This document shows positions 11,704 through 22,439 of a stretch of DNA of 64,000 nucleotides, one piece after another; position 1 is the first letter of the stretch, and each line of letters starts with the position of its first letter. The notes below the pieces were generated by a model, which searched no databases, was not told where the DNA came from, and worked only from the letters and a program-made list of their open reading frames with translations. The DNA is from Siphonodentalium dalli (taxonomy: Eukaryota > Mollusca > Scaphopoda > Gadilida > Siphonodentaliidae). The stretch covers positions 63,390,025 to 63,454,024 of the forward strand of contig CP136068.1 in NCBI GenBank assembly GCA_032622095.1, written 5' to 3'. Position numbers and translations under genes: made by a program.

Positions 11704-12014
11704 TGACTACTATCTCACCTACCCATAAACTATTAGCATGACCTGGTGTATCACCTAGCAACACAAGATGAGCATTGGGCTAATTTTGACCTGTACTCAA
11801 CAGTCAAACTGTGAGTATGTGTTCAACAAGGAGAATCCCCTAATTACATATTATCAGCATCCCTCTATCCAAAGAATTGATGTGGCCTTCCCGGAACTCT
11901 AGTAATGTTTTGTGTGATGTTTTTAATGTATTTTTGCACAGATTTTAGCCTTTACTATGGTAATATCCTATACATGCATGCTGTGTCACTGCATGAGGCC
12001 TTTCTTACCTCATA

Positions 12015-12224
12015 CAGTAATGCTCTATTTAATCGACTTCTTAACCACAGCAGAATTATGGGTAACTTTTCAGGATTTAGTCGGAAATATGGCTTGTTGC
12101 CATTCATCGAAAAGCTCTCGTGAGCTTTCAGATGAATGGCAACAAGCCATATTTCCGACTAAATCCTGAAAAGTTATCCATAATTCTGCTGTGGTTAAGG
12201 AGTCGATTAATTAGAGCATTACTG
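12015..12224. mobile_element. Foldback MITE with TA target duplication
   Basis: Two ~103-bp arms, about 95% identical, face each other with a 2-4 bp centre. The ends are CAGTAATGCTCTA...TAGAGCATTACTG, and TA flanks both sides (12013-12014, 12225-12226). CAGT ends with TA duplication fit Tc1/mariner-type MITEs. No coding capacity. Confidence 0.85.
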
Positions 12225-12295
12225 TATGGTTTACTTATTGACTTAAATCAGGGGGAAAAAACCCTATTTTCATACAGTATAAGGCCCGTGGTTTT

Positions 12296-12600
12296 TTACA
12301 TGTCCACGGAAGACCACGCGTGATTCTTCCGTGGTTTTTCCGTGTTCAAAATCTGAACTCGCCAAGAACACGGTCTGGTTAAACGTGTTCAATCGTGTTC
12401 AGATTTTTAACACGCTCTGATCACGTTTGAACACGGAACATCCACGCTATGACCACGGTACGATCAACGGGTGACCACGGCCAAATGATCAAGTTTGAAC
12501 ACGGAACATCCACGCTATGACCACGGGTGAACACGGCCATAACACAGGTGACCGCGACATGAACACGGAGGAACATGGCTGAACACGGAAACATTGCTGG
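12296..12600. repeat. Left subterminal CCACGG/ACACGG minisatellite
   Basis: Degenerate units of roughly 10-20 bp built on (T)GACCACGG and GAACACGG, including ACCACGCGTG near the end. The same vocabulary recurs at 13075-13200 and in the right end 20341-20700, in the inverse order towards the TIR. Confidence 0.8.
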
Positions 12601-15600
12601 CGGCCGGAGCTTGGCACGCCGCTGTGGCGGAGCTCGCGGTGTCCGTTACGTAATTAATTATCACCTCCCTAGTTCAAAATATATTCTCGAAATTGCTGCT
12701 CAAAGTGGCAAATGAGCGGCACCATTTTATTTATCGGAAATTTCATCGAAATTCAACCCGTCGATTGTGAAAATTGGCCCAGAAAAAGTAAAGATACCAA
12801 TCTGCAATATACCGCGATTACTCATAAAAATAACTTATATATGGGAGGCGGAATTGTACCGATACACTTGCATTATTTCAAGCAGAGTGCTAACTCAATA
12901 CTAAATAACTCGAATATTTTGACAGGAACATATGACTATAAATATTTATTGAATTTTATAGATTTACATCTTCCTGATCGAAAATAACTTTATGGGACCT
13001 TTGATAAATGTTCAATTTAGTTTCAATTTAGAATGTTTCTGGTATCAATGTCCGTTTAGTTTTAAACAAACCTTGATCACGTTTGAACACGGAACATCCA
13101 CGCTATGACCACGGGTGACCACGGCCATAACACGGGTGACCACGGCCATAATACAGGTGACCGCGACATGAACACGGAGGAACATGGCTGAACACGGAGC
13201 CATCGCTGGCGGCCGGAGCTTGGCACGCCACGGTGGCGGAGCTCCCGGTGTGCGTTACGTAATTAATTATCACCTCCCTAGTCCAAAATATATTCTCGAA
13301 ATTGCTGCTCAAATTGACAAATGAGCAGCATCATTTTATTTAACGGAAATTTCATCGAAATTCAACCCGTCGATTGTAAAAATTGGCCCAGAGAAAGTAA
13401 AGATACCAATATACCGCGATTACTCATAAAAATAACTTATATATGGGAGTAGGAATGGTACCGATACACGTGCATTATTTCAAGAAGGGTGCTAACTCAA
13501 TACTAAATAACTCGAATATTTTGACAATAACATATGACTATATATATTTATTGAATCTTATAGATTTACATCTTCCTGTTGTTAGATCGAAAATATCTTG
13601 ATAAATATATTGATAAATGTTCAATTTAGTTTCAATTTAGAATTTGTCTGGTATCAATGTCCGTTTAGTTTTAAACGAACATTCGAACGTTGTGTCGGAT
13701 CAGAACCTTTCAACTTATTTTACTCCAATATATTTACACGAACATATGAATATTTAATAATGTGATTATGTTTTATATACATGTATATTAAACGAATATA
13801 ATATTCAAACTGATAATCGGTCGTTACAAGCATGGCAATTATGTCCACGGAAACTTATTTATTGTCAGTTTTGTTAACCAACATGATGTGGTGGGGTTAG
13901 GGTATTTACTGCTATTGATGACCATAACCTGCGTGTGTGTATATTCGACTTCATGTCAAGTGCCCTCCCATAAGTTTTACGATAATATTTATTTTTATAT
14001 ACTTTATTGAAATTAATTAACGTATGGGTCAATTCAAGTTTCAACTTTTAAAACACAGTGGCCAGTGATTAGTTGGTCAGCTGATTATGAAACACCAGTG
14101 TTTTGAAAACACATTGGCTTCTTCCTAGCATTATGATATAACACCATGCGGACACCATCGAAAACAAAGAGGTCAGCTAAATTAAGTACACTTAGACAAA
14201 TAGTGTAGATAAGGTTCGTGTTGGGGCTTAGTGTGGTATTGCAAAATTTAGTTTTTTTAATTTAAATTAAAATTTTTGAAAATGATTTTTCACCAATGCA
14301 AATGAAATAGTCCTTGTAAATTCAATAAAGAAACTAAAATTAAAATAAATTGTTTTGAAAGTTATATATATCAATACAACTATAACGGTAATTAAAACAA
14401 GATCAGTAGGAAGACGACCAATCCTGGACATACTGCCCCTGTACAAAACAAATTCTCCACTTGTTATCACTGTCGTGCAATCGTCCGTATCCCGCGATTA
14501 GAAACTGTACTCTGTAACTGATGTCCCATATCCGCAAACTCCGTGTGAAATTGTCTCTCCGATGTGCAATGCATCATGCATGTATGGGCGTAGGACGTGG
14601 AGTCTATGTTGTGTACAAATCATGCAATGCATGTAGCCCTGTTCAGTTATCACTGTAATTATATATTCCGCAGGCACCCGGAAATTAATAACGGACGGAC
14701 AAAAATGAGACAATGGGCTAATCAAGCCATTGTTTAGAGATTATCAAAAGGGTGCCATTTCCTGCCATGCCTTTTAAAAAGCGGCGATGGGTGAAGTCAG
14801 TGCTCAAGAAACCGCCGATTTTTTTTATATGAGATATGGACATTTGAATTAAATTAACTCATTCGATGTCAGATTCGGTCGTACCAAGAAGGGGAATGTT
14901 CCCCGCCTGTGCATTGGGTATGTGGCATCGAAACCACCCGCGCGTACAATGAAATATATATTTATATTGGAGGAGGAGCTCGTGGTGTGTGCGTTACGTA
15001 ATTAATTATCACCTCCATAGTCCAAATTATTTTCTTGAAATTGCTGCTCAAATTGGCAAATGAGCAGCACCATTTTATTTAACGGAAATTTCATTGAAAT
15101 TCAACCCGTCGATTGTGAAAATTAACCCAGAAAAAGTAAAGATACCACCGCACCGCGATTATTCATAAAAATAACTTATATATGGGAGTCGGAATGGTAC
15201 CGATACACGTGCATTATTTCAAGAAGGGTGCTAACTTAATACTAAATAACTAAAATATTTTGACAGGTACATATGACTATAATCACTATATATATTTATT
15301 GAATCTTATAGATTTACATCTTCCTGTTGTTAGATCGAAAATATCTTGACGGGACCTTTGATAAATGTTAATTTAGTTTCAATTTAGAATTTGTCTGGTA
15401 TCAATGTCCGTTTAGTTTTAAACAAACCTTCGAACGTTGTGTCGGATCAGAAACTTTCAACTTATTTTACTCCAATATATTTACACGAACTTATGAATAT
15501 TTAATATGTGTTAAAAGAATAATATATTCTGACCTGATATAATTCGTTACATGGAAACTATTTCGATGGATGGATGGCTTCGTTTTGCTAATTATTTCAT

Positions 15601-16900
15601 ACATTTATAATCGATATCCGTAACCAGCGCAGAGGGCTTCAGCTCAAAAGGTCCCTATTTTAAATTTGATTTTACCGCAATATTTTGTTTACAGAAATAT
15701 GTGATTATGTTTTATATATATTAAACGAATAACATATTCAAAATGATAATCGGTCGTTACAAGCATGGCAATTATGTCCACGGAAACTTATTTATTGTCA
15801 GTTTTGTTAACCTGCATGATGTGGGTGGGATTATGGTATTTACTCTGTTATTGATGACCATAACCGGCGTGCGTCTATATTCGACCTCATGTCAAGTGCC
15901 CTCCCATAAGTTTTACGTTAATATTTATTTTTATATACTTTATTGAAATTAATTAACGTATGGGTCAATTCAAGTTTCAACTTTTAAAACACGGTGGTCA
16001 GTGATAAGTTGGTCAGCTGATTATGAAGCATTTTTAAAACACATTGCTTCTTTATAGCATTATGATATAACCCCATGCAGACACCATTGAAGGCAGAGAG
16101 GTCAGCTAAATTAAGTACAATTAGACAAATAGTGTAGATACCGTTCGTTTTGGGTGATTTTAGTGTGGTATTGAAAATGATTTTTTACCAATGCAACTGA
16201 AATAGTCCTGGCAAATTCAAAAAAGAAACTAAAATTAAAATGTATTGTTTTGAAAGTTATGTCCATCAATACAACTATAACGGTAATTTAGAAAAGGGCA
16301 GTAGGAAGACGACCAATCATGGCCATACTGCCCCTGTACAAAACAAATTCTCCACTTGTTCTCACTGCATGTTGTAATGTAAATGTTTTGTGCGAATAAA
16401 GTATCTAATCTGAACTAAAAAAAATCTTGGGCAATCTTTGAGGGGCAGATGTCCGGGATGCAATCGTCCTTATCCCGCGATTAGAAACTGTACTCTGTAA
16501 CCGATGTCCCATATCCGTAAAGTCCGTGTGAAATTGTCTCTCCGAGGTCCAATGCATCATGCATGTATGTGCGTAGGACGTGTAGTCTATGTTGTGTACA
16601 AATCATGTAATGCCTGTAAAGACCTGTTCAGTTATCACTGTAACTGCATGTTCCGCAGGCACCCGGAAATTAATAATGGATGGACAAAAATGAGACAATG
16701 GGCTAATCAAGCCATTGTTTAGAGATTATCAAAAGGGTGCCATTTCCTGCTATGCCTTTTAAAAAGCGGCGATGGGTGAAGTCAGTGCTCAAGAAACCGC
16801 CGATTTTTGTTATATGAGATATGGACATTTTAATTAAATTAACTCATTCGATGTCAGATTCGGTCGTACCAAGAATGGGAATGTTCCCCGCCTGTAATGT
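12601..16900. repeat. Three large direct repeats inside the inner unit
   Basis: The segment beginning GGAGCTCGCGGTGTCCGTTACGTAATTAATTATCACC starts at about 12627, 13228 and 14975. The first copy is short (to about 13071); the second and third run in parallel for 1.7 and 1.9 kb, ending GATTCGGTCGTACCAAGAA(G/T)GGGAATGTTCC near 14900 and 16890. The third copy has an extra ~200 bp near 15520-15720. Indels keep the short open frames of copies 2 and 3 from matching, which argues against an intact coding sequence. Confidence 0.8.
16504..16722 (+). other. Small ORF in third direct repeat, possible captured exon
   Basis: A 72-codon frame with a Cys/His-rich middle (YKSCNACKDLFSYHCNC) and a tail RRHPEINNGWTKMRQWANQA before TAG. 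In the second repeat copy (14520-14739) the upstream part is frameshifted, but the tail stays open with one synonymous and one Arg/Trp change. A possible 3' splice site, TATTCCGCAG (TGTTCCGCAG here), precedes the tail. No family recognised. Confidence 0.25.
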
Positions 16901-17012
16901 CTGTATTGCCTCTTTCTAAGGAGAGATTGAATATATTACAATAATATACACAGACGACAGTATAAATAGTGATGTGGGTTAAATTGAGAAAAAATAACAG
17001 GAATATTGAATG

Positions 17013-17463
17013 TGATGGAAGCTCAGAATGCTTTGTGATTGGTATGTCGAAATGAGTGATAACTGGACTAAACGACAAATTTTCAAGTGTGAAAAACTTT
17101 CCAGAAATGGTAAATGGAATCTATGTTGTTTGGAAGATCAGGTAAGCACCAATTGAACATTTGCGATATATGTTTATTTATGAAATGCTGATTTTTCTCC
17201 AATTATTTTGACAGAAACATGCGAATATTTTGTCAATTTCAAAAGCGTTTATGTGGATATCCGAGTCCGTTATCAGATCGAAAATATTTACACATGAACT
17301 TTGTTTAGTTAACCTGGGTGTTGATGTGGGACATGCGGAATACCAACAAATTATTGTTTATGTTTTACCGGTAGTTCATTGTTTTATTTTTCTCGTTTTA
17401 TTTACCAGACAGTTTTTGTTTTACTGTACCACACGCAAAATATTATCAGGAAGTTCCTTATAA
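17013..17463 (+). CDS. Candidate two-exon small protein with a hydrophobic segment (unrecognised)
   Basis: Exon 1 is open from a TGA at 17010 to 17141, with Met codons at 17025 and about 17055; it contains MLCDWYVEMSDNWTKRQIFK and ends LCCLEDQ at CAG|GTAAGC, a near-consensus donor. The 73-bp intron ends TTATTTTGACAG at 17214. Exon 2 continues in phase (KHANILSISKAFMWISESV ...) for 82 codons to TAA at 17461-17463. Exon 2 holds a strongly hydrophobic run, IIVYVLPVVHCFIFLVLF, that could be a membrane span. The model gives about 120 residues. It lies in the only unique coding-like part of the inner TIR unit. No known family fits, and it may be chance. Confidence 0.3.
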
Positions 17464-18202
17464 ACACTCGGGTTTTAACTGTCTGTTTCCAATATATCAA
17501 TCCTCGACGACACGAATATTATCTGTGATGTCAATTTACGAATAATTCCATAATATCAAATGACGGAATTATTTAAGATTGATTATGTGATCGAATTGAT
17601 GTTATTGTACGCATCAAATGAATCAGACTCATTTTACTTGCAATATTTATCTATTGAAACATTATATTCTATGCGAAACACGTACTCCCGCTCGATTTAG
17701 GGTAGGTGTGAAGTAGATGTGGGTTATGAGAGACACATTTACACAAGCTGGTCAGTGCGCGCGTAATCGGCGTTTATAAAAGAAAATTACCAGACATTTG
17801 TACATTAACGTAAATTTTTTAATGAATCCGTGTGAAATATATATTACTGAAATATCTCGCCAACATGGGTGCATTGGAACTGTTATGTAGAGTGGGATGT
17901 CATAATGACAACAAACTGAATAAAACATTTGATGTTTATTTGAATAACATTTTTTACAGTCATCAACAACAATTAATTTGTTATTACTATGAATATGGAT
18001 ATGCCACGTACAGCTAATATCACAATTTATCACATAATTAGCCCATAAAACCAGTTTAGTAATTATCGATAAGACACACGTGTAATATCAGTGCGTGTGA
18101 TGACATCACACCATTCTTTAAATGACGTGCGATCGCTGCAGTTTACTATTGTTGTTTTCGATGAATATTTTGCATTTATTTGATCATGTGATAAAAGGTA
18201 TC

Positions 18203-18326
18203 TCGCACTCGATCTATTTTATACGTAATTTATCAACCTCGTCCACTAAATTTTATTTGAGCCTCGGTAAAAATCGGTTCAAATCGAATTTAGTAAACTT
18301 GGTTGATAAATTCCATATAAAATAGA
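18203..18326. repeat. Imperfect inverted repeat
   Basis: ATTTTATACGTAATTTATCAACC at the left faces GGTTGATAAATTCCATATAAAAT at the right, with arms of about 48 bp and several mismatches and a short loop around CGGTAAAAATCGG. Probably an old foldback MITE. Confidence 0.6.
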
Positions 18327-18535
18327 AACTCATCTGAGATGCTCAATATCTAAAATTAATAAAGTAACATGTTTGCGGTTTGTATTTGCCCAATTCTCGG
18401 GTCAATTGTTCTGTGTACATGTAACCGTTTACTATTTGATATACATGTATGGAGTCCAAATATTATAATGAGAATATTGAACATTAAATTAAAATTTAAA
18501 ACTTTAGTTACGTTTTGAACATTAAATTCGAAATT

Positions 18536-18930
18536 TTAAAGTGATGTGAAACACTCCGGTAGGCTGATCAAATAGAAATGGAGAATAATCTTGCTGAAAG
18601 TAGTTATTTTTACAAATATTATATCCAAATTGACAAAACACACCGTAATTCATATATATTCATTAAATACAGTGACCCCCCGATGGCGAAATCGTTTGTG
18701 TTAATTTACCGCCGATAGTTGCCTCCCGAATCGGGAAGTAAATTTTTACAATTGAGCGTAGTTCAGACGATGTTTTCTATGATGTGGTACGACGATTTGT
18801 TTGAGATTTTTGGCAATGTTAGTAGAATTCTACATTCCCCGAGTTGGCATAGCGCCTGCATACTAACTAAACAATTTCACGCGCCCGAACAAGTGCATTA
18901 TATGTCTTTAACTTATGAATTTTTTTAATG
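18536..18930 (+). repeat. Dispersed repeat D, copy 1
   Basis: Starts AAAGTGATGTGAAACACTC and includes ACAATTGAGCGTAGTTCAGACGATG and TACATTCCCCGAGTTGGCATA. The same sequence, diverged, is at 46933-47437, and a reverse partial copy is at 31190-31372. Confidence 0.75.
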
Positions 18931-20440
18931 TTATATCCAATTTTTCAGCCATTTGTTAGAACACGATATCGCCGCACAAACTACCGAAACCATTTGCGTA
19001 CATGTAATATGAACAAACACAAGAAAATAGTAATGCCAACTAAAATAAAATGCGACAACAAAACATGACACGGATATAAAGGCCATAGACACAGATAAAC
19101 AAATATGCATATATACTTCAATATATGAAATTGTTTTTTATTATAAAAGATTTTATCTGACAATTCTTTATTCTTTGACGAAATCAATCCGGGCCAAATA
19201 TACCCCAAAAAAGCCTACCGCAAGTAATCCTGCGGCAACTCTTTGATGTCGCGGATTATTCACACCTCCCGCTCTGTCCCTGAAAACAGTAGGTGCCTCT
19301 CTGCAATGGGATGCAGACCACGGGGTAAACACTGCTGACCACGCTATTAACATGGATGACCACGGCATGAACACGACTTCAACACGGATGACCACGGAGT
19401 ACACTCAGAGTGCATAATATGTCTTTAACTTATGAATTTTTGTAATGTTATATCCAATTTTTCTGCCATTTGTTAGAACACGATATCGCCGCACAAACTA
19501 CCGAAACCATTTGCGTACATGTAATATGAACAAACACAAGAAAATATTAATGCCAACTAAAATAAAATGCGACAACAAAACATGACACGGATATAAAGGC
19601 CATAGACACAGATAAACAAATATGCATATATACTTCAATATATGAAATTGTTTTTTATTATAAAAGATTTTATCTGACAATTCTTTATTCTTTGACGAAA
19701 TCAATCCGGGCCAAATATACCCCAAAAAAGCCTACCGCAAGTAATCCTGCGGCAACTCTTTGATGTCGCGTATTATTCACACCTCCCGCTCTGTCCCTGA
19801 AAACAGTAGGTGCCTCTCTGCAATGGGATGCAGACCACGGGGTAAACACTGCTGACCACGCTATTAACATGGATGACCACGGCATGAACACGACTTCAAC
19901 ACGGATGACCACGGAGTACACTCAGAGTGCATAATATGTCTTTAACTTATGAATTTTTGTAATGTTATATCCAATTTTTCTGCCATTTGTTAGAACACGA
20001 TATCGCCGCACAAACTACCGAAACCATTTGCGTACATGTAATATGAACAAACACAAGAAAATATTAATGCCAACTAAAATAAAATGCGACAACAAAACAT
20101 GACACGGATATAAAGGCCATAGACACAGATAAACAAATATGCACATATATATATATATATATATATAATTCAATATATGAAATTGTTTTTTATTATAAAA
20201 GATTTTATCTGACAATTCTTTATTCACTGACGAAATCAATCCGGGCCAAATATACCCGAAAAAATCCTACTGCAAGTAATACTGCGGCAACTCTTTGATG
20301 TCGCGGATTATTCACACCTCCCGCACTGTCCCTGAAAAGAGTAGGTGCCGCTCTGCATTGGGGTGCAGACCACGCCGTAAACACGGCTGACCACGCTATT
20401 AACACGGCATGAACACGACTTCAACACGGATGACCACGGC
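18894..20440. repeat. 517-bp tandem triplication
   Basis: CAT(A/T)ATATGTCTTTAACTTATG recurs at about 18895, 19411 and 19928 (spacing 516 and 517). Units 1 and 2 are nearly identical; unit 3 adds a (TA)n expansion at 20143-20167. Each unit ends in CCACGG minisatellite. Minus-strand frames of 75-78 codons repeat in each unit and simply reflect the duplication. Confidence 0.9.
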
Positions 20441-20700
20441 GTGCACTCAGATGACCACGGCATGTACACGCTGTGTTCAGACCGTTTTTGAACACGCTGG
20501 CCATTTTGCCGTAATTGATCACGCTAAGAACACGACTTCAACACGGATGACCACGGCGTGAACTCTGGTGACCACGGCATGTACACGCCGTGTTCAAACC
20601 GTTTTTGAACACGCTGGCCATTTTTCTGAAGTTGACCACGCTAAGACCACGCGAGTTTTTTCCGTGTTAAAATGTTGGCCACGCGTGGTTTTGAAAAAAC
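20341..20700. repeat. Right subterminal CCACGG/ACACGG minisatellite
   Basis: Repeats of GACCACGG(C)(A/G)TG and GAACACG, with two near copies of CGTGTTCA(A/G)ACCGTTTTTGAACACGCTGGCCATTTT at 20470 and 20590. It precedes the right TIR and mirrors the left block at 12296-12600. Confidence 0.8.
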
Positions 20701-21187
20701 CACGGGCCTTGTACTGTATTATCAGCATCCCTGTCCAAAAAATGGTGTGTAATTACTGGAGCTTTGGTGTCTCAGTCCTGAAGCTCTAGTTTTTCTTATT
20801 AAATCAGCAGCTCTTGCACAAATCTATAGTATTTCCATGATCATATAGTGTGAATGTGGTGTCACCGAGGGCTTGCTTCCCTCATATGGTGTGCCTGTAT
20901 ACTCAAAAATTGAAGAAAATCAATGTCGCCCCGACTAATACAGAAAGTAATGCTATTTGCAAGTAGCCCCAACTAATATATACCAAAGATAATATAATGC
21001 TATCACGAATCGCTCCAACTAAAACAGAAGGTGATACTATTGCGAGTCAGCCATTTTGATAAAGAAGTTGGGCTAGCTCCCTACCCATCCAAACCAATGA
21101 AACCAAGAAGTGACATGTCAATAGGAGTTAATGCTAAGTTATGGAGAAACCTATTTATTCACCAGGGGTGTTTTGTTACATATAACC

Positions 21188-21375
21188 ATGAATTGCGCTT
21201 AAGCGCAATTAATTGCGCTTAAGCGCAAATAATTAATTGCGCTTAAGCGCAATGATTGCGCTTAAGCGCAATTGATTGCGCTTAAGCGTAATTATTTGCG
21301 CTTATAAAGCGTAATTATTTGCGCTTAAGCACAATTAATTGCGCTTAAGCACAATTGATTGCGCTTAAGCACAAT
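21188..21375. repeat. Right array of GCGCTTAAGCGC palindromes
   Basis: About nine units of ~20 bp on the core GCGCTTAAGCGC, drifting to GCGCTTAAGCAC towards the right end; one unit carries an insertion (GCGCTTATAAAGCG at 21298). The array is the mirror partner of 11553-11703. Confidence 0.85.
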
Positions 21376-21412
21376 TAATTTTTAAATGTGAATTTGGCCT
21401 CCCATAATCATA

Positions 21413-22439
21413 AAGTATGTTTAGGTACTCAAGTCCCAAAAACTAATTGGTCACATATATATTAACTATAGCAGGTTATATAGTGAATTGTGAACATAAT
21501 ATGGTTCCTGTGGCTGGATATTCATTTAGTTTGGTTATGTTTAACATTATATATTACAAAATTTTATATAAACTGGATATTCCGTTTATTGAATACTTTT
21601 GCATACAAAAATGATATATTTACAAGGAAAAAAACTAACTTAAAGTTGAATAGAAGAAAAAATTACAACAAAAAGAGGCTTGTTGTGTCGTCTAAGAGGG
21701 GGGGGTCTACAAAAGAAATTCCGTATATAGGGCCGCGGTGGGTGGGTGGTCCAGAGGCGGAAAAATATCTATATATAGCAGCTATAGTGACTCTTTAGCC
21801 TCAGATTTAGCAACATTCTGGATTTCACAGGATCCCGGACCACTTCACAGTGGACCACCGTAATAGCGTTCAGGAAACTTATTATCAGCGGAAGAAATAT
21901 TTAGTAACACAATTAATATATTACCCAGTTGTATTACTTGAATAAAAGTAATAAAACATAAAAACTGTATCACAAATTGGATACTACATGGTGCCATACT
22001 CAATGATGACTATATATCATTAACATGATTGTTGCATAACATGAAATTGAAAAGGGTATCTCATAAATTTCTAATGTCTGAAATACTGTCTTGTCCTGGC
22101 ATGTAATCAAATTTATTCCTTCTGGTTATTTCTCATCTTGAATGATTGCAAGTAATGTTAATTTGCAACAATTATCCAAATAAAACTGAATTGGTCATGA
22201 TGAATGACCGTTAACTGTTTACTGCTCAGACAATCCCAACTGAAGGTGACGCTATTCTCATTGAATTTCCGAACTTCATCTTGGAGCTTTACTGCTCAAA
22301 AAGACTAAACTAAAATACTAATTGTATACTGTTATCACTTACAAATAGATGAACTGAAATAAAGTGATGCATTCAGATGCATTAAGAAATGACATTCAAT
22401 TCTTCATTCTGGTCTATCACCATATACCAAACCACTAGT
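21413..22439. other. Non-coding interval
   Basis: AT-rich. The 102-codon frame at 21490-21798 is Lys/Ile/Tyr-rich and crosses a G-run (GGGGGGGTCTAC), so it is not convincing. No family recognised. Confidence 0.4.

Larger units (their letters stand above)
12275..20716. mobile_element. Inner 8.4 kb TIR unit rich in CCACGG minisatellite
   Basis: The left end CAGTATAAGGCCCGTGGTTT faces the right end AAACCACGGGCCTTGTACTG: 23 bp with one mismatch, flanked by TA on each side. Subterminal blocks on both sides consist of degenerate GAACACGG / GACCACGG units. The interior has a 1.7-1.9 kb direct duplication (13199-14930 and 14976-16900), unique sequence to 18.5 kb, a copy of repeat D, and a 517-bp triplication. 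No recognised transposase. The termini resemble Tc1/mariner signatures, but the size and the minisatellite ends are unusual for that group. Confidence 0.7.
11522..21406. mobile_element. Outer TIR transposon with subterminal palindrome arrays (9.9 kb including insertions)
   Basis: The left end TATGGGAGGCCAAATTCACA (11522 on) is matched exactly by the inverted right end, with 25 bp identical before the first mismatch and further matches inside. ATCATA flanks both ends (11516-11521 and 21407-21412), a 6-bp target duplication. Directly inside each end lie arrays of GCGCTTAAGCGC palindromes. Removing the inner unit (12275-20716) and the MITE (12015-12224) leaves about 1.2 kb, so the outer element is probably a non-autonomous transposon that received a large insertion. 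A 6-bp duplication with TAT...ATA ends is compatible with the IS3EU superfamily, but no transposase is present to confirm it. Confidence 0.8.

Noticed and set aside
18981-20405. Repeated 75-78 codon minus-strand frames
   Set aside because: They recur only because of the 517-bp triplication and include CCACGG minisatellite.
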